DNA from: Acidimicrobiaceae bacterium
GTDB taxonomy: Bacteria; Actinomycetota; Acidimicrobiia; Acidimicrobiales; RAAP-2
Direction: 5' to 3'
Length of the DNA: 64,000 nucleotides
Assembly (NCBI GenBank): GCA_003132165.1
Contig: PKWW01000051.1
Location: 1-64,000, forward strand
Made by a program: the position numbers and the translations under genes. The notes under the pieces were generated by a model. The model ran no database searches. It had not been told where the DNA came from and worked only from the letters and a program-made list of their open reading frames with translations. This document shows positions 7,569 to 15,822 of the stretch, piece by piece. Each line of letters begins with the position of its first letter. Position 1 is the first letter of the stretch.

Positions 7569-8557
7569 TAGCGCACCACCTTTCGAGACGAGGCGTAACC
7601 ATCGGTCAGATCGTGCATCGTGCCCGACCACGAGTCGCCGGGGATGGTGAGCATTCGCGCGTACGCGCGTACGCAGCGCTCGGCACTTTGCGAACGCGTT
7701 TCGCCCAGGAGCATCGAGACGAGAAACGCGCCCGCGGCCGCATCGCCTGCCCCGAGCTCGTCAACGACAAAGCCACTGGCAACTGCCGTACTGTCCCTCT
7801 CCCCGACCACGCGAACGCTGGCACCCAGTTCTTGGTAGGAGATCTCGCAGCGCTCGCGAAGCACCACCGTCGAGACCCCGAACTCTTGGACGACCTGGGC
7901 GGCCAGGGCATCAATCTCGTCGTTTCGCTCGCACATCATGGCAAGATCGCCCGGCGCCACGAACAGTGTGTCAACCAGCGGCAAGACCCTCCAATAGCAC
8001 CCTCGCGCCCGAGCGGTATCCCAGAGTTGCGAGCGGTAGTTCATGTCGAAACTGGTCATCACCCCCAACCGCCGGGCGGCGCTCAGGAAGGCCAGGGTCG
8101 CCGCCATAGGACCATCGCCGAGGGCGCAGGTGATCCCGGTGACGTGCGCAGCGCCGGCGCCGGCGAGGACCTCGTCCCACGCGAACTCGTCAGCGCTCAG
8201 GTGGCTCGCCGCCGAGTCCTTGCGGTCGTAGAGCACGCGCGAGGGCCGAGGCGGCGCTCCGAGCTCGAGGAAGAGAAGTCCCGCCCGACCACCCGCTTCA
8301 TCGTGCGCCTCAATCTCGACACCGTAGGAGCGAGCGTGGCGACGGATCATCGCGCCCAGCTCACTGGCCGGCAGCCGAGTCAACCAGCGACCCTGCGCGC
8401 CCAGTCCAGTCGCCGCGATGAGCAGGTTGAGTTCGGCACCGGCCACGTGAACTTCGAGTTCGGTGGCCGACTCCAGCGGCACCTTCTGCGGCGACGAGAG
8501 TCGAACCATGGCTTCGCCGAGGCCCACAATCAGGGGACGTGCAGCAGGCTCAATCAT
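7568..8557 (-). CDS. PfkB family 2-keto-3-deoxy sugar-acid kinase
   Basis: A 329-residue ribokinase-fold enzyme. The N-terminal VGLGEAMVRLS, the GGAELNLLIA-like substrate region (VAGAELN at 38-44) and the anion-hole motif DELGAGDAAAG with catalytic base Asp272 are present. Its coupling to a KDPG-type aldolase marks it as the kinase that phosphorylates 2-keto-3-deoxygluconate or -galactonate. ATG start with a GGACAGAG ribosome site, 42 nt after the lactonase gene. Confidence 0.9.
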   Translation of the reverse strand: MIEPAARPLIVGLGEAMVRLSSPQKVPLESATELEVHVAGAELNLLIAATGLGAQGRWLTRLPASELGAMIRRHARSYGVEIEAHDEAGGRAGLLFLELGAPPRPSRVLYDRKDSAASHLSADEFAWDEVLAGAGAAHVTGITCALGDGPMAATLAFLSAARRLGVMTSFDMNYRSQLWDTARARGCYWRVLPLVDTLFVAPGDLAMMCERNDEIDALAAQVVQEFGVSTVVLRERCEISYQELGASVRVVGERDSTAVASGFVVDELGAGDAAAGAFLVSMLLGETRSQSAERCVRAYARMLTIPGDSWSGTMHDLTDGYASSRKVVR

Positions 8558-8599
8558 CTCTGTCCAATCGATAAGGGGGGAAACAGGAAGCCATCTTCT

Positions 8600-9511
8600 T
8601 CAACTCTCGCAACGGATCGTGGGACGGTACGCGTCGATCGGAAGTCCCGTCACGTGGACGTCAACACAAAACAGTCGTCCCGCGTCGGGCTCGGCGTCGA
8701 GGGTCTCCTGGGCCAGATCCTCTTGGGCCGTCGTGATGTACAGCGTGGTGCCGTTGGCGCCACCAATCGCGCAGCACGAGGGTTGCGCCGTGGCGACCTT
8801 CACCCGCGCGAGCTGCTCGCCGGAGCGCGAGTATCGGCGCACCTCATACCCGCCCCAGACCGCGACCCAGATCGCGCCCTGGGCATCGACGCACAGGCCG
8901 TCCGGTGTTCCCTCGCGTTCGACGTCGAACTGGAGGAACAGCTGCTTGTTGGAGATCTCGCCGGTCTCGTCGACGTCGAAGGTGTGAATCGTGCCCGGTC
9001 CGCTGTCGACGTAGTACATCGTTCGCCGGTCCGGACTCCAGCCGATCCCGTTGGAGATCGTGACGTCACCGAACATCAGCTCGGTGCCCGTCGATCCATG
9101 AAACCGGTAGAGGCTTCCGCGTCCCTCGGCGGCATTGAAGGCCATCGAACCGATCCAAAAACGTCCCCACGGATCGGCCGCGCCATCGTTGGTGCGAACC
9201 TCGGGAGCGTTGCGCGCCTCGGGCTGGGCCACCTCGTGCATCACGCCCGCTGTATTGAGCAGCGAGATCGACTGACCCAACGCCACGATCCATCCGTCGC
9301 TGCGTGACTCCAAAGGGGCGAGCGCGGTGATGTAGCCGCCGACGTCGTAGGTGCGGACCACGTCGATGCGCGTGCCGTTGGCCTTGGCCCGGAAGAACCG
9401 TCCGGTCGTGACGTCGATCCAGTACAGCTCTTGGCGAACGTCGTCCCAGCGGCAGCACTCGCCGAGATAGTAGAGATCAGTGGTGCATGGTTTCGCAACG
9501 AACTCGTCCAT
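8600..9511 (-). CDS. SMP-30/gluconolactonase family sugar lactonase
   Basis: A 303-residue six-bladed propeller lactonase that opens an aldono-lactone to the acid. Expected metal and substrate motifs appear in order: LGECCRW (Glu ligand), RTNDGAADPWGRFWIG, ISNGIGWSPD and PDGLCVDAQGAIWVAVW. The ATG at 9509-9511 is chosen because it overlaps the stop of the mutarotase-like gene (ATGA); the frame is open 73 codons further but that part is antisense-like sequence of the next gene. It acts between the sugar dehydrogenase and the acid dehydratase of this operon. Confidence 0.9.
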   Translation of the reverse strand: MDEFVAKPCTTDLYYLGECCRWDDVRQELYWIDVTTGRFFRAKANGTRIDVVRTYDVGGYITALAPLESRSDGWIVALGQSISLLNTAGVMHEVAQPEARNAPEVRTNDGAADPWGRFWIGSMAFNAAEGRGSLYRFHGSTGTELMFGDVTISNGIGWSPDRRTMYYVDSGPGTIHTFDVDETGEISNKQLFLQFDVEREGTPDGLCVDAQGAIWVAVWGGYEVRRYSRSGEQLARVKVATAQPSCCAIGGANGTTLYITTAQEDLAQETLDAEPDAGRLFCVDVHVTGLPIDAYRPTIRCES

Positions 9512-10413
9512 CAGTTCGCCCCTTCGCCCAGTGTGACTTCGACCCACCACGAGACCGCTTCGCCCGGGGTGAAGTGGGTCACCATCGCATTGCGCTCGGC
9601 GCGGGCCAACTCGTCGAAGAACCCGTTCGTGGGCTCGATCGCGAGGACTCGTCCGCTGGTATGACGACCGTGGTCCGCCCAGATTCCGAGATACGGCGCG
9701 AACGACCGGTCCCACGCCACCTCGAGCCACGACCCCGAAGGGTCAATGAGCGTCGCCTGGCTCACGCCGTCGTCGGGGTGCAGGTAGAGCATGCGGTCAG
9801 CGTCCTTCTCGACATCACGTTCCACCACCAGGTCGCCGCCCCACGACACGGCGCGAGGATCATCAGGGAAGGACGTGTCGAGCACGGTTACTCGGTGGCC
9901 CGGCAACTCGAGGCGCGTCCCCTCTTCCATCGAGAACTGGGGATGAAGGGCCCAGAGCAACGGCAAGGCGACGTCGGCCTCGACGACGCAGCGGTAGTCG
10001 CAGCGCAGCGTCGCGCCGTCGAGTCGCAGGGCGCGCTCGAAGGTGTAGCCGAAGCGGTCGCTGCGCACGCGGTGCCTCGCCGTGACGCTGGTCACTTCGA
10101 GGGCGTCCCACGGTCGACTCCACAGCTCCCCGTGATCGGGAACCTGCAGGCCGCGGTAGGGACCGCTGGGGTACGTGCACGCGTCGACCGTGGGGAACAT
10201 CTCGTCCCAGCCGCAGTGATCGGACTCGGTGAAGGTGCTGCCGGGATCGGGCCGCGCGCCCAGCGTCAAATCGCGCGCCTGGCTCAGCCACTCGCGCTCG
10301 TCGCTGACGTTACGAAGACTCGTGATGCGCGCTCCGCGATCTGGGAGGACCGTCACGCTGAGCTGATCGTTGCTCAGCGTGACGCTTCGCTCCTCGATCG
10401 TTCCGCGCGTCAT
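9511..10413 (-). CDS. Aldose 1-epimerase-like protein
   Basis: A 300-residue galactose-mutarotase-like beta-sandwich protein (the YihR/DUF4432-type end of the superfamily). Seen: VTVLPDRGARITSLRN, the CGWDEMFPT segment, PDHGELWSRPW with the candidate catalytic His, and a late GIWADHGRHT. It probably speeds anomer exchange of the sugar before oxidation, or binds it. Start and stop overlap the neighbours (ATGA on both sides), so it is firmly in the operon. Confidence 0.85.
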   Translation of the reverse strand: MTRGTIEERSVTLSNDQLSVTVLPDRGARITSLRNVSDEREWLSQARDLTLGARPDPGSTFTESDHCGWDEMFPTVDACTYPSGPYRGLQVPDHGELWSRPWDALEVTSVTARHRVRSDRFGYTFERALRLDGATLRCDYRCVVEADVALPLLWALHPQFSMEEGTRLELPGHRVTVLDTSFPDDPRAVSWGGDLVVERDVEKDADRMLYLHPDDGVSQATLIDPSGSWLEVAWDRSFAPYLGIWADHGRHTSGRVLAIEPTNGFFDELARAERNAMVTHFTPGEAVSWWVEVTLGEGAN

Positions 10414-11561
10414 TGCCCTACCTTCGCCATCTGGTACGGCAGGAACTGTCCATCACGTTGGTAGGCCTGCGCGGCAGCGCCCAGCGCGTTGTCGTCGACG
10501 ATTGCGCCGAGGCCCGGCAACGCGGGCACACCCCAGGTCGGTCCCTCGGCGATGGGCAACTTCTCGGTCACGATGTCACCCACCATGTGGGCCGACGTCT
10601 GCTGGTTTCCTTCGACAATGGCCGGCAGCGTCAGCATCACGTGCTGAGCCGCCGTGGCGGCGATGCCCAGCTCGCCGTGCGTGTGCTTGCAGACCTGGCC
10701 CCCGTGGTCGTAGACCGTGTAGCCCAGCCGCTGGAAACCGCGCAGCGACCCGACCCAGTACGGGCTGAAGCAGTAGACGTCGGCCACGCGGGCTTGAATG
10801 CGCTCGCGGGCTTGCTCCTCGCTCCAGAGTCCTTCGTTCGCCGCCACCGGGACACTCACCATTCGCCGCAAGTCACCGAGGAGTTCAGCTGGGACCTGAC
10901 GGACCGGCTGCTCGACGAAGTCGAGGTGGGCGTCCTGCATCAACGAGAGGATGCGACGTGCCTGGGGCATCGACCACGCCCCGTTGGCGTCGAGACGGAG
11001 ATTGCACTCGTCACCGATGACCGAACGCACGCCGTAGACGCGGGCGAGGTCGTCCTCCAGGCTGCGTCCGACCTTCAGGTAGAAGGTCCGGTAGCCGCGG
11101 CCCAGGCCGACCATGGCGTACGCCAGCAGGTCGTCGAGGTCGTCGCCGCTCAGGTACCAGAAGTAGTCGACGCTCTCGCGAACCCTTCCGCCGAGCAGTG
11201 CGTGCACCGGCACGCCAGCCTGCTGGCCGCACAGGTCCGCCATGGCCATGTCGAGGCCCGCCCACGCGAAGTTCCCCGTCGGCTCGCGAAACTGCCACAG
11301 TCCGCGGTGCCAGGCGTCACGCTTCATCTCCTCGGCCCGCCACGGATCACGGCCCAGGACGAACGGCGCCATTGCCCGGACGGTTGCCAGGATCGACTCC
11401 ATGTCGGCGCCGCTGCAGGCTTCACCCCAACCGACCAATCCGCTGTCGGTCTCGAGGCGGATGACGCCGGCGGTGACCCCGTCGCGTTCGACCTGCGAGC
11501 TGACTTCGCGGTGCTGGTAGGCGACGTTGGCGCCGGTGACCTCACAACGAGCGATCTTCAT
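10410..11561 (-). CDS. Mandelate racemase/muconate lactonizing-type sugar-acid dehydratase
   Basis: A 383-residue member of the enolase superfamily. Residues in order: Lys163 (FYLKVG), metal ligands Asp191 (LRLDANGAW), Glu217 (FVEQPV) and Glu243 (AANEG), then KHTHGELG with His293/His295 in the barrel position of the general base. This set fits an acid-sugar dehydratase that turns an aldonate into the 2-keto-3-deoxy acid used by the kinase and aldolase of the operon. Galactonate, gluconate, fuconate or another aldonate are all possible. Confidence 0.88.
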   Translation of the reverse strand: MKIARCEVTGANVAYQHREVSSQVERDGVTAGVIRLETDSGLVGWGEACSGADMESILATVRAMAPFVLGRDPWRAEEMKRDAWHRGLWQFREPTGNFAWAGLDMAMADLCGQQAGVPVHALLGGRVRESVDYFWYLSGDDLDDLLAYAMVGLGRGYRTFYLKVGRSLEDDLARVYGVRSVIGDECNLRLDANGAWSMPQARRILSLMQDAHLDFVEQPVRQVPAELLGDLRRMVSVPVAANEGLWSEEQARERIQARVADVYCFSPYWVGSLRGFQRLGYTVYDHGGQVCKHTHGELGIAATAAQHVMLTLPAIVEGNQQTSAHMVGDIVTEKLPIAEGPTWGVPALPGLGAIVDDNALGAAAQAYQRDGQFLPYQMAKVGQ

Positions 11562-11586
11562 CGGACGTCCTCTGCGCGACTCGGGC

Positions 11587-12396
11587 TCACGTCTGGTTGT
11601 TGTAGCTGAGCGGCGGGCCGGCCGGCAGACCGGCCATCAGCCCGCCATCGACCGCGACCATGGAGCCGGTGATAAAGCTGGCCAGTGGCGAGGCCAGGAA
11701 GAGCGCCGCGTTGGCCACCTCGGAGGGCTGTCCGAGACGGCCCAGGGGATGCGCCGACGCCATCAGCTCCAACTGCTTTTCGGGGTCCGACGCCGCCTGC
11801 GCTTCACGTTGGACCATCGGGGTGTCGATCGTGCCCGGCACGATGCCGTTCACCCGCACGCCGTACGGCGCGCCCTCCAGAGCCAAGGAGCGCACCAGCG
11901 CGTGCACGCCGCCCTTCGAGGCGGCGTAGGCGCCCGCGTCGGGCACGGTCGCCAGGGCGTGCGGTGACGAGGTCACTACGATCGATCCGTACTTCTGCGC
12001 GCACAGCCGTCGCATCGCCGCTCGCCCCAGCAGGAACATGCCGGTCAGGTTCACGTCCAGCACTCTTCGCCACTCGTCCAGGGTGGTGTGGCGAACGTCC
12101 TTCACCCACTCGATGCCGGCGTTGGCATAGAGCACGTCCAACGAGCCGTAGGTCGTGTCCACGAGGGTGAAGAGACTCTCGACGTCGGCTTCATTACTCA
12201 CGTCGCAGTGACGGTAGAGCGCGTGGTGTCCCTCCAGGGTCAGCGACTGGGTCAGGGCCGAGCCGATCTCGTCGGCCACGTCGGCCACCACCACGTTGGC
12301 TCCGGCTCGGGCGAATCCCTCGACTGCGGCCGCGCCAATTCCCGTCGAGCCACCGCCAACCACGACGGTCTTTCCCAAAAAGTACTCATCCCACAT
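11587..12396 (-). CDS. Short-chain dehydrogenase (probable sugar dehydrogenase)
   Basis: A 269-residue classical SDR: cofactor loop GGGSTGIG, ANAG-type motif (YANAGIE), catalytic Ser in VVTSSPH and YAASK. The acidic residue after the second strand (VVVADVAD) suggests NAD rather than NADP. It most likely oxidises the aldose to its lactone, or a 2-keto-3-deoxy acid to the 2,4-diketo acid used by the FAH-type hydrolase. GGGAG ribosome site 7 nt before ATG; 15 nt after the PLP lyase gene. Confidence 0.88.
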   Translation of the reverse strand: MWDEYFLGKTVVVGGGSTGIGAAAVEGFARAGANVVVADVADEIGSALTQSLTLEGHHALYRHCDVSNEADVESLFTLVDTTYGSLDVLYANAGIEWVKDVRHTTLDEWRRVLDVNLTGMFLLGRAAMRRLCAQKYGSIVVTSSPHALATVPDAGAYAASKGGVHALVRSLALEGAPYGVRVNGIVPGTIDTPMVQREAQAASDPEKQLELMASAHPLGRLGQPSEVANAALFLASPLASFITGSMVAVDGGLMAGLPAGPPLSYNNQT

Positions 12397-12411
12397 CAGA
12401 CATCTCCCTCA

Positions 12412-13551
12412 TCATCGATCTTTTCGTCCGTCTCTCGAACCCAGCAACACGGCGTGGAGCCGCTCCAATACCAACACGGCTTCGTCGCGCACCAACGTAT
12501 CGGGGGTGACGTAGACACGGTTTTCGAGCCCCGCCAGCACCGCCACCCGAGGATTGTCATCCCAGAGTCGTTCGACCACGTCAGCCGCAGTGACCCGAGC
12601 GTCGAGGGTGATCTCGAGACGCGGAACCGGCTGGCCCGCTTCGTTCACGTCGACGCGACGAGCCTGCACGCCCTCGATGCCGTCAAGCCCCTCGACCCAC
12701 ATCGCGACCGTCGCATCCCACTCCGCCGCGACGGCAACGTGATCGAGCGCGACGTAGCGCTCTACGGCAGCGACCAGTCCGGCAATCTCCTCTTTGCCGA
12801 CCTTCATCGCGCGCGCCAGGCGCTGGAGTGGAGCGGCGTTCGCCCGAGCGGCGGCGAGCAGTTCCGGCGATCCCACCATGAGGCCGCTGACCTGTGGCCC
12901 CCGCAGCGCCTTGCCACCGCTAAAGAGGGCGACATCGGCACCACACTCCACAGTGAAGTTCCACAGGTTCTCCAGTGGCGGAAGTTGGGCCGCCGCGTCG
13001 ACGATCACCGGCACGCCGCGGGCGTGGGCAATCGCCACCGTCTCTTGCAACGAAAGTGTGGTCTGGGGTAAGTGACTCCCGGCCATCCAGAAGACCGCCG
13101 CCGTGTTGGCGTCAATGGCGGCCTCGAGTTCCCACGCGAAGGTCTGGATGACGTTGCCCACCTCGACCAGGTGTCCGCCACCCAGTTCGATGGCCCGGTC
13201 GTAGGGAATACGGTGCGCCCGGTGGATCACCACGTTGCGCGCCAGGGTCTCGTCGTAGGGCAGCCGCGCGATCAACTCCGGCCGGCCCTTGGTGATGGCG
13301 GCCAGCACGCTCAGCGCGATGGCGGCGGCGCAGCCCGACGTGACGTAGGCGTCATCGTTACGGGTCAGCTGCGCTAGCCGCCCGCTTGCGGCCAAGTGAA
13401 GCTCGTCCATGGATACGCACGACCGCGAGGCCGACATCATTGCCTCGACGACTTCCTCGGGCAGGACGGTGCCGCCGAGCGCCGTCAGCGTGGTTGCCGC
13501 GTTGAGCACCGGTCGCACGCCAAGGTCGGCGTAGATGTCGCGCGCGGACAT
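12412..13551 (-). CDS. SelA-like PLP-dependent lyase (DgaE/YhfS family)
   Basis: A 379-residue fold-type I PLP protein of the SelA-like group. Seen: VLNAATTLTALGG at the start, TSGCAAAIAL (phosphate-binding), cofactor-ring Asp185 in VIVDAAAQ and the PLP lysine Lys214 in FSGGKALRGPQ. Studied members include D-glucosaminate-6-phosphate ammonia-lyase, which makes a 2-keto-3-deoxy sugar phosphate plus ammonia. With RidA just upstream (8 nt gap) and a KDG kinase/KDPG aldolase downstream, a role in deaminating an amino-sugar acid to the same intermediate is the best reading. Selenocysteine synthase itself is unlikely: no selB or tRNA-Sec nearby. Confidence 0.82.
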   Translation of the reverse strand: MSARDIYADLGVRPVLNAATTLTALGGTVLPEEVVEAMMSASRSCVSMDELHLAASGRLAQLTRNDDAYVTSGCAAAIALSVLAAITKGRPELIARLPYDETLARNVVIHRAHRIPYDRAIELGGGHLVEVGNVIQTFAWELEAAIDANTAAVFWMAGSHLPQTTLSLQETVAIAHARGVPVIVDAAAQLPPLENLWNFTVECGADVALFSGGKALRGPQVSGLMVGSPELLAAARANAAPLQRLARAMKVGKEEIAGLVAAVERYVALDHVAVAAEWDATVAMWVEGLDGIEGVQARRVDVNEAGQPVPRLEITLDARVTAADVVERLWDDNPRVAVLAGLENRVYVTPDTLVRDEAVLVLERLHAVLLGSRDGRKDR

Positions 13552-13559
13552 GTCGAGGG

Positions 13560-13940
13560 TCAGCCCTGCACGGCGAGAGCGGTGATCTCCACCTTCATGC
13601 CGGAAGGAAGCTCCACGCCGACGGTCGTACGCGTCGGATACGGAGCGGAGAAGACGTGCGAGTACACCTCGTTCATCGCGGCGAAGTCCGACAGCGTCGA
13701 GAGATAGACGTCGACGCGGATGACGTCATCGAGCTGGGCGCCACAAGCCTCCAGGGCGGCTTCGATGTTCTTAAAGGTCTGGACGGTCTGGGAAGCGACG
13801 TCAGGCCCAGCGAGTTCGCCCGTTGCCGGGTCGAAGCCGGCCTGACCCGCTACCGCGATGGTCGAGCCGATCCTGACCGCTTGTGAGTACGCCGCGACGG
13901 GCTTGGGCGCCTTCTCGGTTCGTCCCTCTATTCGTGCCAT
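13560..13940 (-). CDS. RidA/YjgF family enamine/imine deaminase
   Basis: A 126-residue RidA protein of standard length. It carries YSQAVRIGSTIAVAGQ, the LDDVIRVDVYL strand and the Arg in PTRTTVGVELP that binds the substrate carboxylate. RidA proteins hydrolyse reactive enamine/imine products of PLP enzymes. Its place directly before the SelA-like lyase suggests that it clears the enamine released by that enzyme. Strong AAGGAGAAGG ribosome site before the ATG. Confidence 0.92.
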   Translation of the reverse strand: MARIEGRTEKAPKPVAAYSQAVRIGSTIAVAGQAGFDPATGELAGPDVASQTVQTFKNIEAALEACGAQLDDVIRVDVYLSTLSDFAAMNEVYSHVFSAPYPTRTTVGVELPSGMKVEITALAVQG

Positions 13941-14005
13941 TTCCTTCTCCTTCTATTCATTGAAGTGGACGACGTCTTCGTCCGTCCACTGACTGCTCGA
14001 AACTG

Positions 14006-14824
14006 CTACTTGCCCATGCCTGCGGTGAGGCCTCGCACGAAGAACCGCTGACCGAAGATGTAGAGAACACCGAGCGGCAGGATCGACAGGAAGGCGGCGG
14101 CCATCAGCAGCGGCTCGTTCGTCACGTAGCGCCCCTGATAGAGGGCCAAGCCGGCCATCAAGGTCCTGGACGAATTGGACTGGAGGAAGACCAGGGCGAC
14201 CAGCAGCTCGTTCCACACGAAGATCGCGTTCACGATCACCAGCGTCACCGTGGAGGCACCGGATATCGGCAGGATGATGCTGCGGAGAATCCGGCGATGC
14301 GGCGCGCCATCCACGTAGGCCGCCTCGACCAGCTCCAGGGGGATCTCCCGGAAGAAGTTGACGAAGAAGAAGATCGAGAACGGGATCAGCAGTCCGGTGT
14401 AGAAGATCATTACCGAGGGCAGCGAGTTGATCAGGTGCGTGTTCACCATCAGCATGTACATCGGGATCAGCAGCGCGACCGGTGGAATGGCCATCAGGGC
14501 GATGCTCGAACGGAACAGCGACTCGCGGCCGTGGGCCTGGCTGAAGACAATCGCGAAGGCGGCCATGATGGAGATCAGGGTGGAAACCGAGACCGCCACG
14601 ACGGTCACGATGAGGCTGTTCCTCATCCACAGCAGGAGCGGCCAATCGGACAGCACCGCGCGGAAGTTCGAAAATGTCACGTGGTACGGAATCCCGGTGG
14701 GGTTCATCGTGTAGTAGTGCGTCGACTTCAGTGCGGTCGACAGCATGAACCACACCGGGTACAGCGAGATGACCGAGAGGGCAATCAGCACGAGCTGACG
14801 CAGGACGTTTCGCAGGTGTTGCAT
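14006..14824 (-). CDS. Sugar ABC transporter permease (MalG/UgpE type)
   Basis: A 272-residue inner-membrane permease with six predicted membrane helices and the EAA loop around LVEAAYVDGAPHRRILRSIILP. The last residues (FFVRGLTAGMGK) match the normal end of this family. ATG overlaps the stop of the partner permease (ATGA). An overlapping longer open frame here is not real: it has no family features while this one does. Confidence 0.93.
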   Translation of the reverse strand: MQHLRNVLRQLVLIALSVISLYPVWFMLSTALKSTHYYTMNPTGIPYHVTFSNFRAVLSDWPLLLWMRNSLIVTVVAVSVSTLISIMAAFAIVFSQAHGRESLFRSSIALMAIPPVALLIPMYMLMVNTHLINSLPSVMIFYTGLLIPFSIFFFVNFFREIPLELVEAAYVDGAPHRRILRSIILPISGASTVTLVIVNAIFVWNELLVALVFLQSNSSRTLMAGLALYQGRYVTNEPLLMAAAFLSILPLGVLYIFGQRFFVRGLTAGMGK

Positions 14825-15774
14825 CAGCCGGCTTCCTTCGCGGCGCGAGCGCGCGCCCAGATATAGATCGCGATCAGCACGCTGGCGATGCCCAGCAGCA
14901 CGACGGCGGCGGCCGACGCGATTCCGATCGAGCCGTTTTCAAAACCATTTTGATAGATGAAGAACTCCATCACACTCGAGGAGTACGCCGGCCCACCGCC
15001 GGTCAAGACATAGACGTAGGTGAAGACCGATGACAGCACGATGATCGCTTGGAGGATGACGAAGAACTCAATGATTCGCCGGATCTGGGGAATCAGGATC
15101 TTCCGCTGCACGATCCACCAACTCGCACCGTCAATGCGCGCAGCCTCGATCGTCTCACCGGGCACCGCCAGCAGCGCCGCCGAAAATACCACCACGCCGA
15201 AGCCGAACTGCTGCCAGACGATGACGCTACCGATGCTGAACATGACCCAGCTCGGAGATCCCAGCCAGTCGTGGATGAGAAAGGAGAGGTCCAGGTTCTT
15301 CAGCAACGAGTCCAACACGCCATTGCCCTGCAAGAGATAGGAAAATGAAAGCCCCATGGCAGTCGCCGGGAGGATGTAGGGCAGGAAGACGATCGCCCGA
15401 TACTGGCGCACACCGCGAAACGTCGTGTTGATCATGAGAGCCAGTGCGAGAGCGAGAATGGTAACGACCGGAACGGTGAACAGCAGTTTGAAGTTGTTGA
15501 ACATCGAAGTGATGAATTGCGGGTCGGCGAAGAGTTCGTGATAGTTGCTGGTGCCCACGTAGGTCAACTGGCCAACACCGCCGGCGTAGAAGCTGTAGTG
15601 GACGACCTCGACGAACGAATAGCCAAAGACCACGGCCAGCGCGACCAGGACCGGGCTCATGTAGCCGTAGGCCCAGAGGTTGCGCCGACGCCGACCACGT
15701 TTCGTGGCCGACGCCGGCTGCCCTTCTGCGTTGGTACTGCTCTGAGTCAGGATCTCGGAATTCATAAACGTCAT
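14824..15774 (-). CDS. Sugar ABC transporter permease (MalF/UgpA type)
   Basis: A 316-residue permease with a charged cytoplasmic N-tail (KRGRRRRNLWAYGY) and six helices; EAA loop at ETIEAARIDGASWWIVQRKILIPQ. The start is taken at ATG 15772-15774 behind GGACGG; a TTG 24 bp upstream and an ATG 9 bp downstream are alternatives. It pairs with the following permease to form the membrane channel of a CUT1 importer. Confidence 0.92.
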   Translation of the reverse strand: MTFMNSEILTQSSTNAEGQPASATKRGRRRRNLWAYGYMSPVLVALAVVFGYSFVEVVHYSFYAGGVGQLTYVGTSNYHELFADPQFITSMFNNFKLLFTVPVVTILALALALMINTTFRGVRQYRAIVFLPYILPATAMGLSFSYLLQGNGVLDSLLKNLDLSFLIHDWLGSPSWVMFSIGSVIVWQQFGFGVVVFSAALLAVPGETIEAARIDGASWWIVQRKILIPQIRRIIEFFVILQAIIVLSSVFTYVYVLTGGGPAYSSSVMEFFIYQNGFENGSIGIASAAAVVLLGIASVLIAIYIWARARAAKEAG

Positions 15775-15822
15775 CCGTCCGCTACCCTCTCCCAGCAAAC
15801 TTGTTCGGTGAGCGATCGGTGA

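Noticed and set aside
5950..9307. Very long plus-strand frames opposite the ABC ATPase, aldolase, kinase and lactonase genes
   Set aside because: They are antisense shadows caused by the G/C-rich third positions of the minus-strand genes; no family motifs and no ribosome sites, whereas the minus-strand products are clear enzymes.
12412..13551. Selenocysteine synthase (SelA)
   Set aside because: The fold matches, but there is no selB, selD or tRNA-Sec, and the gene sits with RidA and KDG-pathway genes; a DgaE-like lyase is the better reading.
13953..14753. A 266-residue minus-strand frame overlapping the second sugar permease
   Set aside because: It is out of frame with the permease (14006-14824), rich in Arg/Pro/His and without motifs; the permease frame has the EAA loop and helices.
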